This document shows, piece after piece, positions 1-11,778 of a stretch of 64,000 bases of DNA. The notes below the pieces were generated by a model that was not told where the DNA came from, ran no database searches, and worked only from the letters and a program-made list of their open reading frames with translations. The first letter of the stretch is position 1. Each line of letters opens with the position of its first letter. Both the position numbers and the translations under genes were made by a program. Source of the DNA: Astrothelium macrocarpum (taxonomy: Eukaryota > Ascomycota > Dothideomycetes > Trypetheliales > Trypetheliaceae); assembly GCA_021030915.1 (NCBI GenBank), contig JAGEMR010000042.1, forward strand, positions 124,001 to 188,000, read 5' to 3'.

Positions 1-490
1 TGTTCCTCGTTTGTCCGCCTGTAGGTCCCGCAGTCCCTGATTCCGACACGGTGTAGGTAGTTTGTAATGCATTACGGACGTGGGTAGCAAGGCCCGTGAC
101 GATGGCTGGCGCTGGGCCGGAATAGGAAGATATGGTTTGAGGGGTCCAACCTGCAAAGGCAAGGCGGGATTCGAGGGTGTAGAGCTAGTTGGACATATCA
201 GAGACAAACGATTACAAAAGATGAGACGGCATGAGATTTACTGTCAGCCCGCCTTTGTAGAATTGGGATGCTCCTGGGGTAGCAAGAAGAGATGCAGATA
301 TGATGCCTCCAGCTGCCTAGACGTGTGCTAAGCTTTCGAATCCCCGCTCATTTTCATTTGATGACGTTTGGCCTACTGTTTCCGCAACTGATATTGTTTC
401 TCCACGTTCTTTCAATAGTCTAGCTACTTCGGCTACAATTTCAATGACTTCTTTCGGGGGAAATTCGGCGCTGCTTTCGACGGTTGACAT
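1..490 (-). CDS. CinA C-terminal domain protein (partial at left edge)
   Basis: Three exons are visible: 490-377, 316-242 and 184 to the edge, with introns of 60 bp (GTAGGC..CTAG) and 57 bp (GTAAAT..CTAG). The start MSTVESSAEFPPKEV leads into a CinA-type helix (VARLLKERGETISVAET), then across the first junction AAGGIISASLLATPGASQ, then YKGGLT, then LYTLESRLAFAGW and PAIVTGLATHVR. This is the order of the CinA/YgaD C-terminal domain, whose bacterial members are nicotinamide-nucleotide amidases or deamidases acting in pyridine-nucleotide salvage. The activity of fungal members is inferred from the family only. No N-terminal molybdopterin-binding-like half precedes it, so this is the short single-domain form. 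The C-terminus lies outside the window. An ATG further upstream in the same frame (724) would add a region that does not look like the family. Confidence 0.8.
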
Positions 491-1849
491 ATTTGTGTAT
501 TGAATTTTATCTATTCGACGAGATGGAAGGTTTGCTGACGGCAACGACCGCTTGGTAAGTTCACTTCGGCCTGTGAGTGAAAGGATGGACGCTAAGGAAG
601 GCCGTAATTGGAAGTAACAACAGGGGCCTGACCGAGTCAAGCGACTCAAGTACATCGAATGGTTGGGATAAGAGCTCTCCAGGCACATAAAGCTGGAAAG
701 CGGACGGATTCTGGCTGACGTCACGCATCATGGGGCAACGTGGGGCAAGCGCTCTGCGGTAACACATTTGTGACATTTTGGCGCATTGAATTCTGATGCT
801 GTTTTGGTATGTCTATTTCAGAGCTTTCCGGATGATAGGACATGTAGGGCCAATTGAGGGGCCTGTAGGCAAAAGTGAGTATTTAAGAAAGATCCAGTCC
901 AGACCAGTTCGGTACAAAACTTTCACAGGGCCTAAAAAATGACAATTTCCAAGGAAGAGTTTGTTAGTACGACCGCTTCAGACGGCATTTGCAAGGAACC
1001 AAATTATTTTAATTGCTAAAACATTGTGAGTCAAGCAAAAGCTAAACGCGACGGCCATGCGCTCATCCCGTTATTCAATTACAATGGTCTTCTCATAACT
1101 TGATTGGATGTGGGTCAAAATGGACAAAATCTCCAATACCTTGATCGAGCCATGTTTGTTCTCTCATGGTAACGTGTGTTTTCATGGATTCGAGAAAGTA
1201 GAGCAAGCTGATTCGTTCGTAGCAAGTGACAGTCCAGGGAAAGAAAAAAACAACATCTAAACTTTAGGAAAAGACAAAGGATGAACAGAAGAGATGACGA
1301 TGTTAGATTGACTGGCAAAATGCAGGGGCGTAAGCACTAATCAAACTAATCAGGAGAATTCCCAGGTGGCCGAGGGCGATCACCTCTCGAGTCAGCCGCT
1401 TTGTTTTTGCTGTTTCAGGTAAAGACAGCCACGTTCACTGAACAGGTCAGCGCTAAATTAGTCTAAAAGTGGTAATCCAAGCCACCGGCTCAACATCAGC
1501 TCAATCCTTGCTCAACCTCTTCTCAGGTCTGCAGAGGCTAGATCAGGTTTCACTCCGGTACACTCAGGCGCTGCTTGAGTCTCCCTGGAGTTGCCGTGCA
1601 GCCATATAGGCTACACAATTTTACATTCACCATAAGCCGTTAGCTTTATACAAAAGAATAAGAGCCTCTGTTTCGGTACTTTGCCTTATGATCTTACTAA
1701 CGGTGCAGCAAAACGAGAATTAATCGAATAATTGACAAATTGGACAGGTAAATTTTCACCACCCGATCAGGTCGTCCGAGAGAAGAGTAGGGCACTATCG
1801 ATCAGCAATTACAATTTATCGTATTATGCAATATTGGAGCCTTACTATA
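491..1849. other. Intergenic, no gene seen
   Basis: This stretch holds the promoter of the leftward CinA-like gene and the 3' flank of the GNAT gene. Short ORFs here (for example minus 1115-1318) have no recognisable content. I saw no tRNA, repeat array or transposon end. Confidence 0.5.
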
Positions 1850-2724
1850 TCAGCTTGACCCTTGGCCCCTCCTGTCCATGACTTCCAGTACTGTGTCCCT
1901 TTTTCCTGCCCATTCATCACAGTAATGCGCGAAAATAGCACTGTCTCTTGACGGTCCTAAATTCTCAATCACGCTTGGAAAGCTGGTCACGTCAACCGCG
2001 TTGGTTTGCTTTCCCTCCGGCATGACTCGTTGGAAACGCTGAATCCCTTCAAAAGTATAGCCCATTCTGGACGCCGCGCGTCTCGACGCCTGATTTCCGA
2101 CGTGAGCTTGCCAGACCGAGCGGCGAAGACCAAGTCCTTCGGGAGGTGGATCCAGAGTATAGCAGAGAAGGAGACCTACAGCGTTGCTTGTAACGTGGGT
2201 GCGATGGAAGGCAGGCAGGATTATCACCTGTGCAATTGTTCGCTGTCAGATTACGCTGCTGCGCAAATCTAGAAAGAGCTCTCGAATGCGGACGCGTACG
2301 TGACGGGTTCCAAGGCATGAAGGCATTGAGCAGAAGAGGATATCGAGGGGCGCAGGCTCATACGTACATGACCAATTTCTGTGACCCCGTTAACCTGGCT
2401 GCTGTTGTCCAGACTCAATACTCCAGCGAACACCAATTGGTCGCCCTTCTCGACTTGATCAGCTGACTGCTTCGTGAAGATACTCCACAAAGTAGTCTCT
2501 TGCTTTTCACCAATTCTTGGCCTGTAAAATTCATCCTCAAATTCCTTGACGCTCTGAAAAGGTCCATACGTAAGGTAGTTAAATAGCTTGGGATGGTTTT
2601 TCGTGCCTTCGACAAAGATACTGGCGTGCGAGGCAACATCAAACGGTTCTAGACATACTCGATCGTTTGCAAGTCGTTTCACGGGAAAGACAAATGGCTT
2701 TTCAGTTCGGGACATCCTGCGCAT
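1850..2724 (-). CDS. GNAT-family N-acetyltransferase, RimJ/RimL-like
   Basis: Two exons, 2724-2368 and 2227-1850, are joined across a 140-bp intron (GTACGT..GCACAG) to give 244 residues. The product resembles RimJ/RimL-type acetyltransferases that use acetyl-CoA to acetylate protein N-termini or small amines. Visible landmarks are the N-terminal RVCLEPFDV strand, FAGVLSLDN in the central sheet, EIGHV at the splice junction, and then LRRSVWQAHVGNQASRRAA followed by MGYTFEGIQRF. That last pair is the usual Q/R-x-x-N-x-x-S/A-x-x-x-x-x-K/R-x-G-F motif and acetyl-CoA-binding helix of the fold. An internal ATG at 2715 (MSRTEKPF) is an equally possible start. The substrate cannot be told from sequence. 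It is divergently placed from the STAND receptor gene. Confidence 0.8.
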
Positions 2725-3357
2725 ACACTACGTATTGACAAGAGCCCGGTTTTTTGAACAAGTATCACTGTATGCCGTATGTAAAGGTGTTAATATGGCG
2801 ACACCGCTGAGTGAAGATGGGTCGCATTCCTTGTGTGATGCTAGTGAGTCACCCAATGGGACTTACGAAAGCACCAATGTGTCCGCCACCACCGTCTATG
2901 TAGCTAAGGTGTGGCGTAATAGTACACCGCCATAGCTTAGTTCTGCTTACTAGGTAGTCACTTATATCCGAAAGTGGAAAAGGAAACGGGTGAACCTACC
3001 CAGCCGGTGTCTGGATCTACCTGTTCCTATAACTTATTTTTTTGAAATGGGTGCTGAAAGCACTACAGTCTTCGTACTACGAAATTGAGCAAAGTCAGGG
3101 ATGAGATGTCTGTGACTCGTCGTCCACGTTAAAAGCTTTGCTTTTTAGCATGATAGCACTAACCGGAAAAAATAGTCCGAGGAGCCTCCCGCCACATTGC
3201 TTTTTGTGTGACGAATCATATCCGTCTAGGTTTTGGCCCAAGGCTGACTACAGGTTTAGCTCGAATTTTACAACTTCGTTACGCACCTGGCAGTCAAGAG
3301 CTCAATTTGAAGTCTAGCAAATGAAGACGTTCCCTTTTGTTAAGACGTGTATGACAC
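2725..3357. other. Divergent intergenic region
   Basis: This 633-bp spacer between the start codons of the GNAT gene and the STAND gene presumably carries both promoters. I saw no coding exon or structured repeat. Confidence 0.4.
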
Positions 3358-6300
3358 ATGGACTTGGGTACTGCCCTCAGTGTCATATCTTTGGGTATAC
3401 AATGCTGCCAAGGAGTTCTCGGTTATTATGAGTCATATCGTGATCAAGATGTTGCCGTTGATGCAATGTGGAACTCTGCACAAGGCCTTACAAAGACGTT
3501 TGTCATCCTCGAAAAGACAGTTCGCGATTCGGATGATCTTGAGCTCGTAAGCCAGATTACCACGAACATTGATTCATGTCAAGGATGCCTACAAGCCCTC
3601 CGCAAGAAGTTGGATAAAATACGCGAGAAAACGCCGCGCTCGGCTTCGCTTGGTGAACAAGCCCGTCATTTGGGCAAGAGAGTTCTCTACCCTTTCAAGG
3701 AAAGCACTCTGGCTAAGCTAAAGGAAATTATACAAGATCTGCGGGATAATCTTGCTGTTGCATTGGCTGGCCTACAATTGTGAGTGTTCAATACAAAACG
3801 TCCTGCTTGCATACACTATCGACGAGTGGCAATCGCTATTACGTTCCCAACCTTATCAAAAGCTGTATTTCTGTTGCAGTGGAGTAAGGTCAAGTGTCAC
3901 CAGCAGGTGAAATTAAAAATGTCGTCCGTGACTGCGAGAGATGATTCGCTGCACACGTTATTGGGAGGCCCTCAGTGGGTTCGTTTAAGGTCTTTAATTG
4001 CTCAAAATAATATGGGGTCCTCGCTCCGAGGCTTCCGACAAATTATGTTTTTTGCAGTCACGGGCGACATTTCTTATTACAAGGCCTAGTGGTGTGACGA
4101 CGCTTATCCTTGCAAAGCCATAAATGTGCAATTTTGACTTGACACCTGCGAAACTAACGGTTATTGTGGTTTCCAGGCGCAATGATAAATCAATCAGTGA
4201 AGCTCTTGAGATACTTGCTATCGACATCCGCGATGTCAACGCTGGATTGCAATCACTCCATTCAGATCTCGAGCAATCACGGAAAGGTATCAAGCATCAT
4301 TTCATCGTGAAAAAACACTGCCAGATCATCCACGCCGTGTCACTCAAATCGGGTTCATATCGCTTACGAGGTTGCAGACGAATTTGGAGAAAAAGTCCTC
4401 AAATGGCTCTCCCCTATTGATGTTGGGTCCAATCACTCGACGGCAGGAAAGAAACGCGAACAAAATACTGGTGGTTGGTTCCTAGAGAGTGACGAGTATC
4501 AAAGCTGGAGGGGATCGCCTGGCTCGCGTCTCTGGATCAATGGCAATCCCGGTTGCGGCAAAACTGTCCTCTGTTCAACCATCATCGATGATCTATTGGA
4601 AGAGAGTGATTCCAGGCCGGGCTCCGTAGTAGCATTCTTCTACTTCTCCTTCACAGAGGTCCAGAGGCAGAGCTGTACTGGTCTGCTCTCCTCGGTCCTT
4701 GCACAGATCTGCCATGGAAGGCCTCTTCCGCAATGTGTAAAAGACCTATATGACCAACACCAACAAGTCAAACCGACAATCAACGAACTTCTTGATGTAA
4801 TGCTCACGGCCCTGAAGGAGCTCGACGATGTATATGTTGTAATTGACGCCCTCGATGAATGTCTTAGTGAGACTGAAGGTGGCGAACGGGAAGACGTGTT
4901 GGAGTGCTTGAAAGAAATATCTCCGGCCAAGGTTTCCAAACTGCACATGATATTGCTAAGCCGCAGAGAGCCCAGTATACAACTTGCACTGTCTGATATG
5001 CCAGAATGGCAATCAATGTCTATCATCAAGGAGAACAACTCGGATGACATTGCTCTATACGTTAAAACACAATTGAAGACCAATGCGAGGTTGAGAACTC
5101 TGGATGATGTTACGAAGACGGATGTAGAAAATACGCTAGTGAAAGGGGCCGATGGAATGTTGGTATTCTCAAGTCATCCTTGTCTTAGTGTCTTTGCTTA
5201 CTGCTGCCATATAGGTTCCGATGGGTATTTTGCCAACTTGAGGAGCTCAAGAAGCTGAAACTCATGCGTCCTCGTCATGTGAAATCGGTCCTTCGGTCAC
5301 TGCCACCTACATTAGATGCAACATACGAGCGCATACTGCTAGGTCTTGAAAGTTGTCATCAGGAGGCTCTCACGGCGTTGACTTGGCTTGCGTTTTCCAC
5401 CGAATGTATGACCGCTGGTAAGCTTGCAGAAACGTGTATAATTGAGCCCGAGAACGCGACGCCGGTGAATGAAGATGACAGATTGTCCCCCGAAGAGATA
5501 CTTCAATTACTTTCGAGTCTGGTCGTTGAAACTGTAGCGACGCGTGATAAAAGAGGGTTTTTGATCGTACCTCCAATCAAAGAAGTACGGTTAGCGCATT
5601 TTTCTGTCCAAGAGTATTTGGTGTCCGATCGAATCCGAAAAGGGCGGGCATCTTCATTCAGCATTGAAAGGCAATTAGCAAAATCTTTCATTGCCAAGTG
5701 TTGCATGGTCTACATCACGCACTGTAGTGAATCCAAAGTGGATGATGCTTCGCGGTTCCCTCTTCTTCACCATGCTTGCTGTCGCTGGTACAAGTACTGC
5801 CGTGATTCTGGGAATGAGAACGAAGATATTATGGAAATTGCAACAAAGAATTTGACCTCGGATTCGTGGCGGATCTATTGGCGCAGTTGCTATGATCCAA
5901 CACAGCATTATCGGCGATTTAAAAGCACTAGTGGGAATGCTCCACCTCTGTACTATGCCGCAATACTTGGCTTGGACAAGGTAATAGAGAGGCTGATTCA
6001 CGACCGCCCGGTTTGCGATATTGATGCGCACTGTAGTAGGTACGGTAATGCATTGCAGGCAGCAGCCACTTTTGGCCATGAACGATCAGTGGAAGTCTTG
6101 CTTGATGCGGGAGCAGACGTCAACCTAGATGGGGCCTTGGACGGCACCGCGTTACAAACTTCCAATGACGATAAAGTCGTTGCACTGCTCATCGCTCATG
6201 GGGCAGATTTGGATCCCATAAGCTACCGTGGCGACACGGCGTTGTACGGGGCTCTGCAAAAAAATAACGAAACCAAAGTGAAGCTCCTCATTAACGCCGG

Positions 6301-7006
6301 TGCGGGTGTAAACGTTCTCGGCGGACGTTGGGGAAGCCCCCTGGCTGAAGCCGCGTTCGGAGGCAACGAGAAATTCGTGAAAATGCTCCTTGACAATGGC
6401 GCCGATCCCAACCTGAGGGCTGCTACAATGGAAGACCTAGGTGGTAAAGTTGCGCCCGTTCAAGTTGCTTCGTGGGACGGCCGGCTCGGGACGGGCAGCT
6501 CATGGATGGGATTTGGCAGGGGTGAAGCATCAGATCGCGCGAACGTTGTCAAGATATTGCTCGATCAAGGTGCCGACGCTAATGACCAACCTATGGAAGA
6601 GCTCGGTACGCCTCTGCAGATGGCTTCTTACGAGGGCAATCTTCCCATGGTAGAAACGCTACTAGCACATGGTGCTAAAGTCGATTCTGCTTGTATTGAA
6701 AAGTATGGAACGGCTCTCCAGGCAGCGGCCCTCTCTGGATGTTTAGAGATTGTGAAGTTGTTGCTGGCCCGCGGCGCTGAAGTAAATTCCCAAGAGATAG
6801 GCCGATATGGCACAGCGCTCCAGGCTGCCTCATTCAGAGGCCAGCGTGAGATTGTCGAATTGCTGATAGACAACGGTGCCGATATTCATGCGGACCGTGG
6901 GAGATTCGGGACTGCAATAGAAATAGCTAGGTCATGTCTTTATAGAGACAGCAGCGATGTCATAGAATTATTACGGGACCATGGCGCTAGCTTTGCCCAT
7001 GAGTGA
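3358..7006 (+). CDS. NACHT-ankyrin STAND receptor (NLR-like)
   Basis: Four exons (3358-3779, 4177-4286, 4378-5158, 5215-7006) stay in phase and give 1034 residues. The N-terminus (MDLGTALSVISLGIQCCQG) is the fungal STAND N-terminal helical domain, related to HeLo-like death effectors. A NACHT NTPase follows, with Walker A GNPGCGKT at residues 233-240 and Walker B VYVVIDALDE at 329-338. A winged-helix-like region (LRSLPPTLDATYERILLGL) leads to about ten ankyrin repeats from roughly residue 680 to the end (for example GTALQAAALSGCLEIVKLLL). Fungal proteins of this plan are thought to sense non-self ligands through the repeats and trigger regulated cell death; that role is inferred here. Odd points are the first intron of 397 bp, far longer than the others, and a weak GTTGGT donor at 5159. 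The N-terminal exon and the NACHT exons all remain open, so the gene looks intact. Confidence 0.87.
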
Positions 7007-8312
7007 AGGCCATCTCTGAAATGATAATTCTATTCACGTTGCATTGACGAGATCCAACAGCGTATTGGTGAGTTCGAGAAAGATGCGAAATACTACATTT
7101 GATGAGATAATGTAGTTTCGTGCAGGAACGAAGGGCACAAAGACCAACAAAAATGGTGGGAAGTCCTACAAGCGTGAAAGGGACTACTTACTTCACTAGG
7201 TTCTTTTTGGCTTAATCTTCTAAACACATCACAAGCGCATGGCAGGCCCTACCTAGATTCAATCCGAACGGCGCGGCGCTAGCTCTGTTCCTTATCCAGC
7301 ATCCCTCCCTTGACAATGCTGTCTGATTAGCAATCCTCTGCCGAAACGAATAGAGATTGGTGGTGGGTTAAACCCGAGTAGCAAAGGCCTGAAACGCGGC
7401 CAGCAAAGTGTCGGAAGTATCCAATAATTGGAGCTGGTAGCCCGATCCACTGGACCACGAAGGCTTTGAACTCATTTGCTTATTAGTAGTTCTATATTGC
7501 TACTATAAAATCCAATACGGGGTGTCGTAAAATGCCATAGACAGGTTGCGCACAAATTCATGTACATTCAGTGGCACGAAAAAGAAAACAGAAAAAAAAA
7601 AAAAGAAAAAAAAGGAACGAGGTTATCAGTTTGGGAGAGATCGCTTACCTTCCTGAGTTTTCGTTGATTCAATCCATTGAGAACCAAACGACCAACGCCG
7701 TAGGCCATAACATTGAACGCATCGTTCAGGCCCCTTGGATTTCCACGGCTTCACCAGAGCCGATAGAGCATCCGGTTTCTTTACTAGTTCGTAGACTGCT
7801 CGATTTAGCTTTAGTTGCCATCGCCAAATATATAATATCTCTTCAATGTTAAACCATAGGCTGGCAAACGGACTGCAAAGACCTTATGGCAGGGCAAACA
7901 GTTGCAATGGATGAAAGAGCTAGCTTGAATGGAATCGCCTCCAAATGATAGCATGATGTAGGAAAGTCAGGCTGTTGATCTCACGCAAGAAGCATCCGAG
8001 CATATGTGGATCAAGCTGGATGAAGCATTGATCGAAAATAAAGAGATGTTTCCTGATCAAAACAAATGGTCTCGACGGAAAGACGACCAGCACAATTTCG
8101 TCCATGATGATAACTATTGTCACGGAGGACCAACTGCCCGATTTCGACGTAACAAGGAGCTTTTGCTCCAGCCATGAACTGTCCGCATCTCTTAATACAT
8201 TTCTTGCCCTTAATTAGAGGTGCTCTTGTGGCCTTTGAAAGAGGACCAGAAGTCAGGGGAACACCAACCAGAAGCGAGCCGAGAGTATCATGGACATGGT
8301 GACTGGGCACAA
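7007..8312. other. Intergenic, no gene seen
   Basis: The region between the STAND stop and the MOSC stop is tail-to-tail. It contains a purine run at about 7577-7620 (A-rich with scattered G). The plus-strand ORF across it begins with GTG and reads as lysine-rich low complexity. The open frame that seems to extend the MOSC protein to 8011 is 3' flank once the final MOSC intron is removed. Confidence 0.5.
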
Positions 8313-9460
8313 TCAATTTGTCGACAGGCCTGGCCAATCTGTTAAGAAAGTCAGTAGAGAGTCTATCACGTGGATGTGATATATACATACCAAATTTTGT
8401 CCGTTCCGAGTTCCACTTAGTGACAACAGCCTCATCTCCAACCTCTATAATCTGCCCATCACTGACCGGGTTGAAGTATGCGTATCTACCGAATATCGGG
8501 CTCCATTTGGCACCTGGATCCACTCTTCTATCCTTCATGAGTTTTTTGAGCATGGTTCCCGATTCTCCTGTGCCCGGCTTGCCAGTATTGTAGTCGATGT
8601 TGATACTTGAACAGCGCCCACAGTTGTGTACCAATTTGAGGTCTGCATCGCCAATGGACATTTCTCCCCAAAAGTCCTCCTCCCATTCTTTCTCGGCGCC
8701 CTCAACAATTATATTGGGTCTAAATTTGGTGATGTCCATTTCCTCTCCGTCAGATAGCCGGGCTGACACGCTGGGCAATGATGCTTTGGAAACAATCAAG
8801 TAGGGTGCACAATCCGCAAAAGTGAGCTTTCCTTCTTCGCTTTTGTTAAATCCAAAGGTGGGAATATAACTGGTGATTGAGGACAGCCATGATTTATTTG
8901 ATTGCTCATTCATAAATATCGGGAATAGCGATTGGCGACGATTATTTCCGAGGAAGACGAAAACAATGGCAAATCCAAACCACTTCGAAAACCATTTGTT
9001 GTAGTGTTCACCCATGCTGTATGCTTTCGTAGGACTCAAATGAAGATCGACATCCAGAATTTCAAGACCTCTTGTCTCAGGTATGAGTGGTACCTCGATG
9101 GTCTCTTTCGGTCCGTTATTCGGCTCGTGATGGGTTACAAAAAGCTTTCCAGAAGGGTCATTTTCGTCAGGGTATTCTATATCAGTGTGGAATAGGCACA
9201 TATTCGGGAATTCAGACACCTGCATCTTCTTATATTGGGTGCCGGGGTCTTCGCTGAGGACCTTGAACAGCATGAATCGACGATCAAAAGGAAATCCCAA
9301 TCTGGTAATTTCCGTTCGCGAGAGCGCAATCCCACGAAGGGATTTTATAGGATATATGTAAAGCTTGGAACACATTATTTCAGAAGCTCAGAATGGCATG
9401 TTAAATTTAGAGTAGGTAGTCGACTGACAAAAAAGGTTTACGTACCTCGCTGACCTTCAT
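8313..9460 (-). CDS. MOSC-domain protein, mARC-like
   Basis: Three exons, 9460-9446, 9363-8391 and 8338-8313, encode 337 residues. The first exon is only 15 bp (MKVSE) and restores the family N-terminus MKVSE-LYIYPIKSLRG. The last intron (52 bp, GTATGT..AACAG) restores the typical end FDWPGLSTN. The MOSC N-terminal beta-barrel comes first (LGFPFDRRFMLFKV). The MOSC domain proper then contains FRPNIIVEG and a cysteine region CGRCSSINIDYNTGKPG, where mARC-type enzymes bind the molybdenum cofactor. Family members reduce N-hydroxylated compounds or traffic Moco or sulfur; which applies here is unknown. If the 15-bp exon is not used, an ATG at 9375 gives a nearly identical protein. The acceptor of intron 1 (CCAAG) is non-optimal. 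Confidence 0.87.
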
Positions 9461-11778
9461 GTTGGTTGAGAGCTCACAAGTACGTTAAGTACGTGGGGAG
9501 GTGGAGGAGGCGTAAAAGAAGAGAACAGAGAATGGATGCGTATGCCGGTCGAAGCAGAAGCAGTATACAGATATACTAAGCATCTCACCATTAATCTCTT
9601 CAAGACTCATCGGAGGATATGGACAGAGCTTGAATGCCCATTTGTCATAGGGCGTAAAAGTTGTCGGAGTATCTTCATCCCCGCAAAAGGATGGAGCGAT
9701 CTTCTCCCGAACTGGGTTAGCTCCTGATGCATCTAAACACTCGTCATGGGTACCCGTACAACAAGATGAGAAACCTTTAAAGTTCTTAGTTTTCACTTTC
9801 AAGGGCAAACGAGCTCAGGTCAGCATCTTTCAGACCGAGTGCGAGTAAGCCGACCAGTTGACAATACTTCTAATTTGTTCAGCGAATCACAAAATCGACG
9901 AGATTACGATCTAGAGCTAACTGCATGTCATGTTCGATCCTTCACCGTATGGTCGTCTAGGCTACCTTGCTATCAAGCCGCTTCTAGGCTCTCCATAGCC
10001 TCTACGACACATTCTAACGGGAGAGGCATAGTAGCTCTTGTTATCTGACCAAGGCTCAGCATACCGATCATGCTCTGGTAAGCTTTGATGGCTGAGAGAA
10101 GCTTCTGAAAACTTGAACGGCGCTCCAGCAGCCCAAGATCAGCCATCCGTATTTGGGACCTGTTTCCTGAACTGTGCATGGGAGGCATTTAAGGAAAGCA
10201 CGAATCTGACTTGCGTTTAGTTTACTGCCATTGCCTTTGATCAGCTGTGCTTGGACGTGGCACTTCACTTCTGGTTCCACACGGAAGCTGTCTGATTGCT
10301 GATCTCATCGTACAAAACGTTCTCACTAGCTCTAGACTGTCCTGAACGAGCGTCCTCAAACTCAATATCTCACGTAAGTCTTGTATGGCAATGCCAAGGT
10401 GCATTACGATACTCCGACTACTTATTGGTTGCATAGAGACCGAAAACCTCATAATCTTAGAGTAAACTCAGGATGACTCTCAACGGGGCAAAGGAGCACG
10501 CGCTGCATCGTTACGCATTCGAAGCCAAAGCTGATCGATACCAAAATGAAATTCCTGAACATTGAACCTACGAGAGCCAGCAAATGAGACGCTTGTGGCC
10601 CATCACAGATGTAGTATGATGATGCATATGGATCAACAAACGTCAGGAAGCTTGTCTACTCCATGATTCCTCGCACTCATTTGCAAGTTCATTAATCCAA
10701 GGCTGAGATTTGTGCCCATCTTTATGACGATTTGATGTCGTAGAAATGAGCTTGAACAACGAAAAGATTGTGGCACAGATTGAACGGGTCACGACTCAAC
10801 ATTTGAGTAGAGGCCATTTATAGCTATCTACGCAAGAACATTTTGTATCGGCGGGCAAAGATTTGGAATGGCAATAGCTGAGTGAATTCTACCTACAGCA
10901 TTCCTGTAAAATCGATCAAGCTTCTTTGGACACCATGAGAAGACGAAGAGAAGGATTTTCCACGACCTGTGCATCCTTGGCGAGGATATATATGTTTCAA
11001 ATGAGTCTATTCTCGGCCATTGGCTATTAGGTGACTGATTGTGTATTTTGATTGAATTGAGAGATGAACATTTTTCCCGAACAAAAATTTATACCTCGTT
11101 TCTCTGGATACCACAGTGTCATGTATAATCTATAGCTAGAACGGTCATACTCGATCTCATCATTCTCGATGAACAAGACCAGCGTATTACAAGACCAAGC
11201 AGTACACAGAAAAAAAAAAGAAAATGAAGAGAAAAGTGGAGAAAAGAAAAAGGAACGAAAGAGAATGAGATGGAAAAGGCATAAGAAAGGCTTTCCACTA
11301 TGGTCACTCAATCTATAGAGAAGCTCGCTTAGAGAGAGAGAAGCCCGCTTAGAGAGAGAAGCACGCTCAGCCTTACGGTGTGAGAGAAAGAAATGGCGTT
11401 GGTGGCTGGGGCCGGGGTGGAAATTTTGACCGCATTTCATCTGTGCGGGCGCCGAGTGGATTGGCTTGGTCAGAATGTCAAAAGCGCCAATGCCCATCCA
11501 CTATTTCCGCGTCCTTTACATGCACTTCAAGCTCCCCCAGCTGCTCGCACATTTCAATTTCCTCCTGTGGTGACTTTCACTATTCACTGCAGGCCAAACG
11601 TGTGCCCTACCTTGCCAAACGTCTTCGACTGCTTTTTTGCAGCCTTCTCTCCTCCTGCGCGTCCTCGAGGCAGACAAAGGAAATCTGTTCTCTGACGTGT
11701 AAGCTGTCCAACGCACCGAAGACGTGCACTCCTGAGGTCGACTTGCTGCCTTGTACTACTCCGTGACTTTTGCTAGTC
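9461..11778. other. 2.3 kb without a recognisable gene
   Basis: This is one of the longest empty stretches of the window. Minus-strand open frames at 10452-9973 (for example LGIAIQDLREILS and then AIKAYQSMIGMLSLGQ) look protein-like, but they sit in different frames with no recognisable family, so a decayed or unrecognised gene is possible. The minus ORF 9808-9485 lacks an ATG. The right end carries an imperfect purine-rich repeat (11319-11370) and the leader region of eIF2A. Confidence 0.4.
11319..11370. repeat. Imperfect tandem repeat in purine-rich leader region
   Basis: About two and a half copies of a unit reading AGAAGCTCGCTTAGAGAG, with single-base differences, sit about 400 bp upstream of the eIF2A start codon. 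They follow a long A/G-rich tract (about 11,208-11,275). It may be part of the promoter or 5' leader. Confidence 0.6.

Noticed and set aside
7340..7465. tRNA-like boxes on the minus strand (TGGTCCAGTGG followed by GGGTTTAACCC)
   Set aside because: The spacing is too long, the second box has mismatches to the B-box consensus, and no 3' acceptor half pairs with the 5' GCCTTCG.
7571..7852. 93-codon plus-strand ORF starting with a Lys/Arg run
   Set aside because: It begins with GTG, reads as low complexity from a purine tract, and has no family resemblance or splice context.
8011..8312. C-terminal extension of the MOSC open frame
   Set aside because: It arises from reading through the last intron; splicing at 8391/8338 gives the normal family end and a stop at 8313.
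9485..9808. 107-codon minus-strand ORF upstream of the MOSC gene
   Set aside because: Its first codon is TTG, no ATG is suitably placed, and the second half reads as random sequence.
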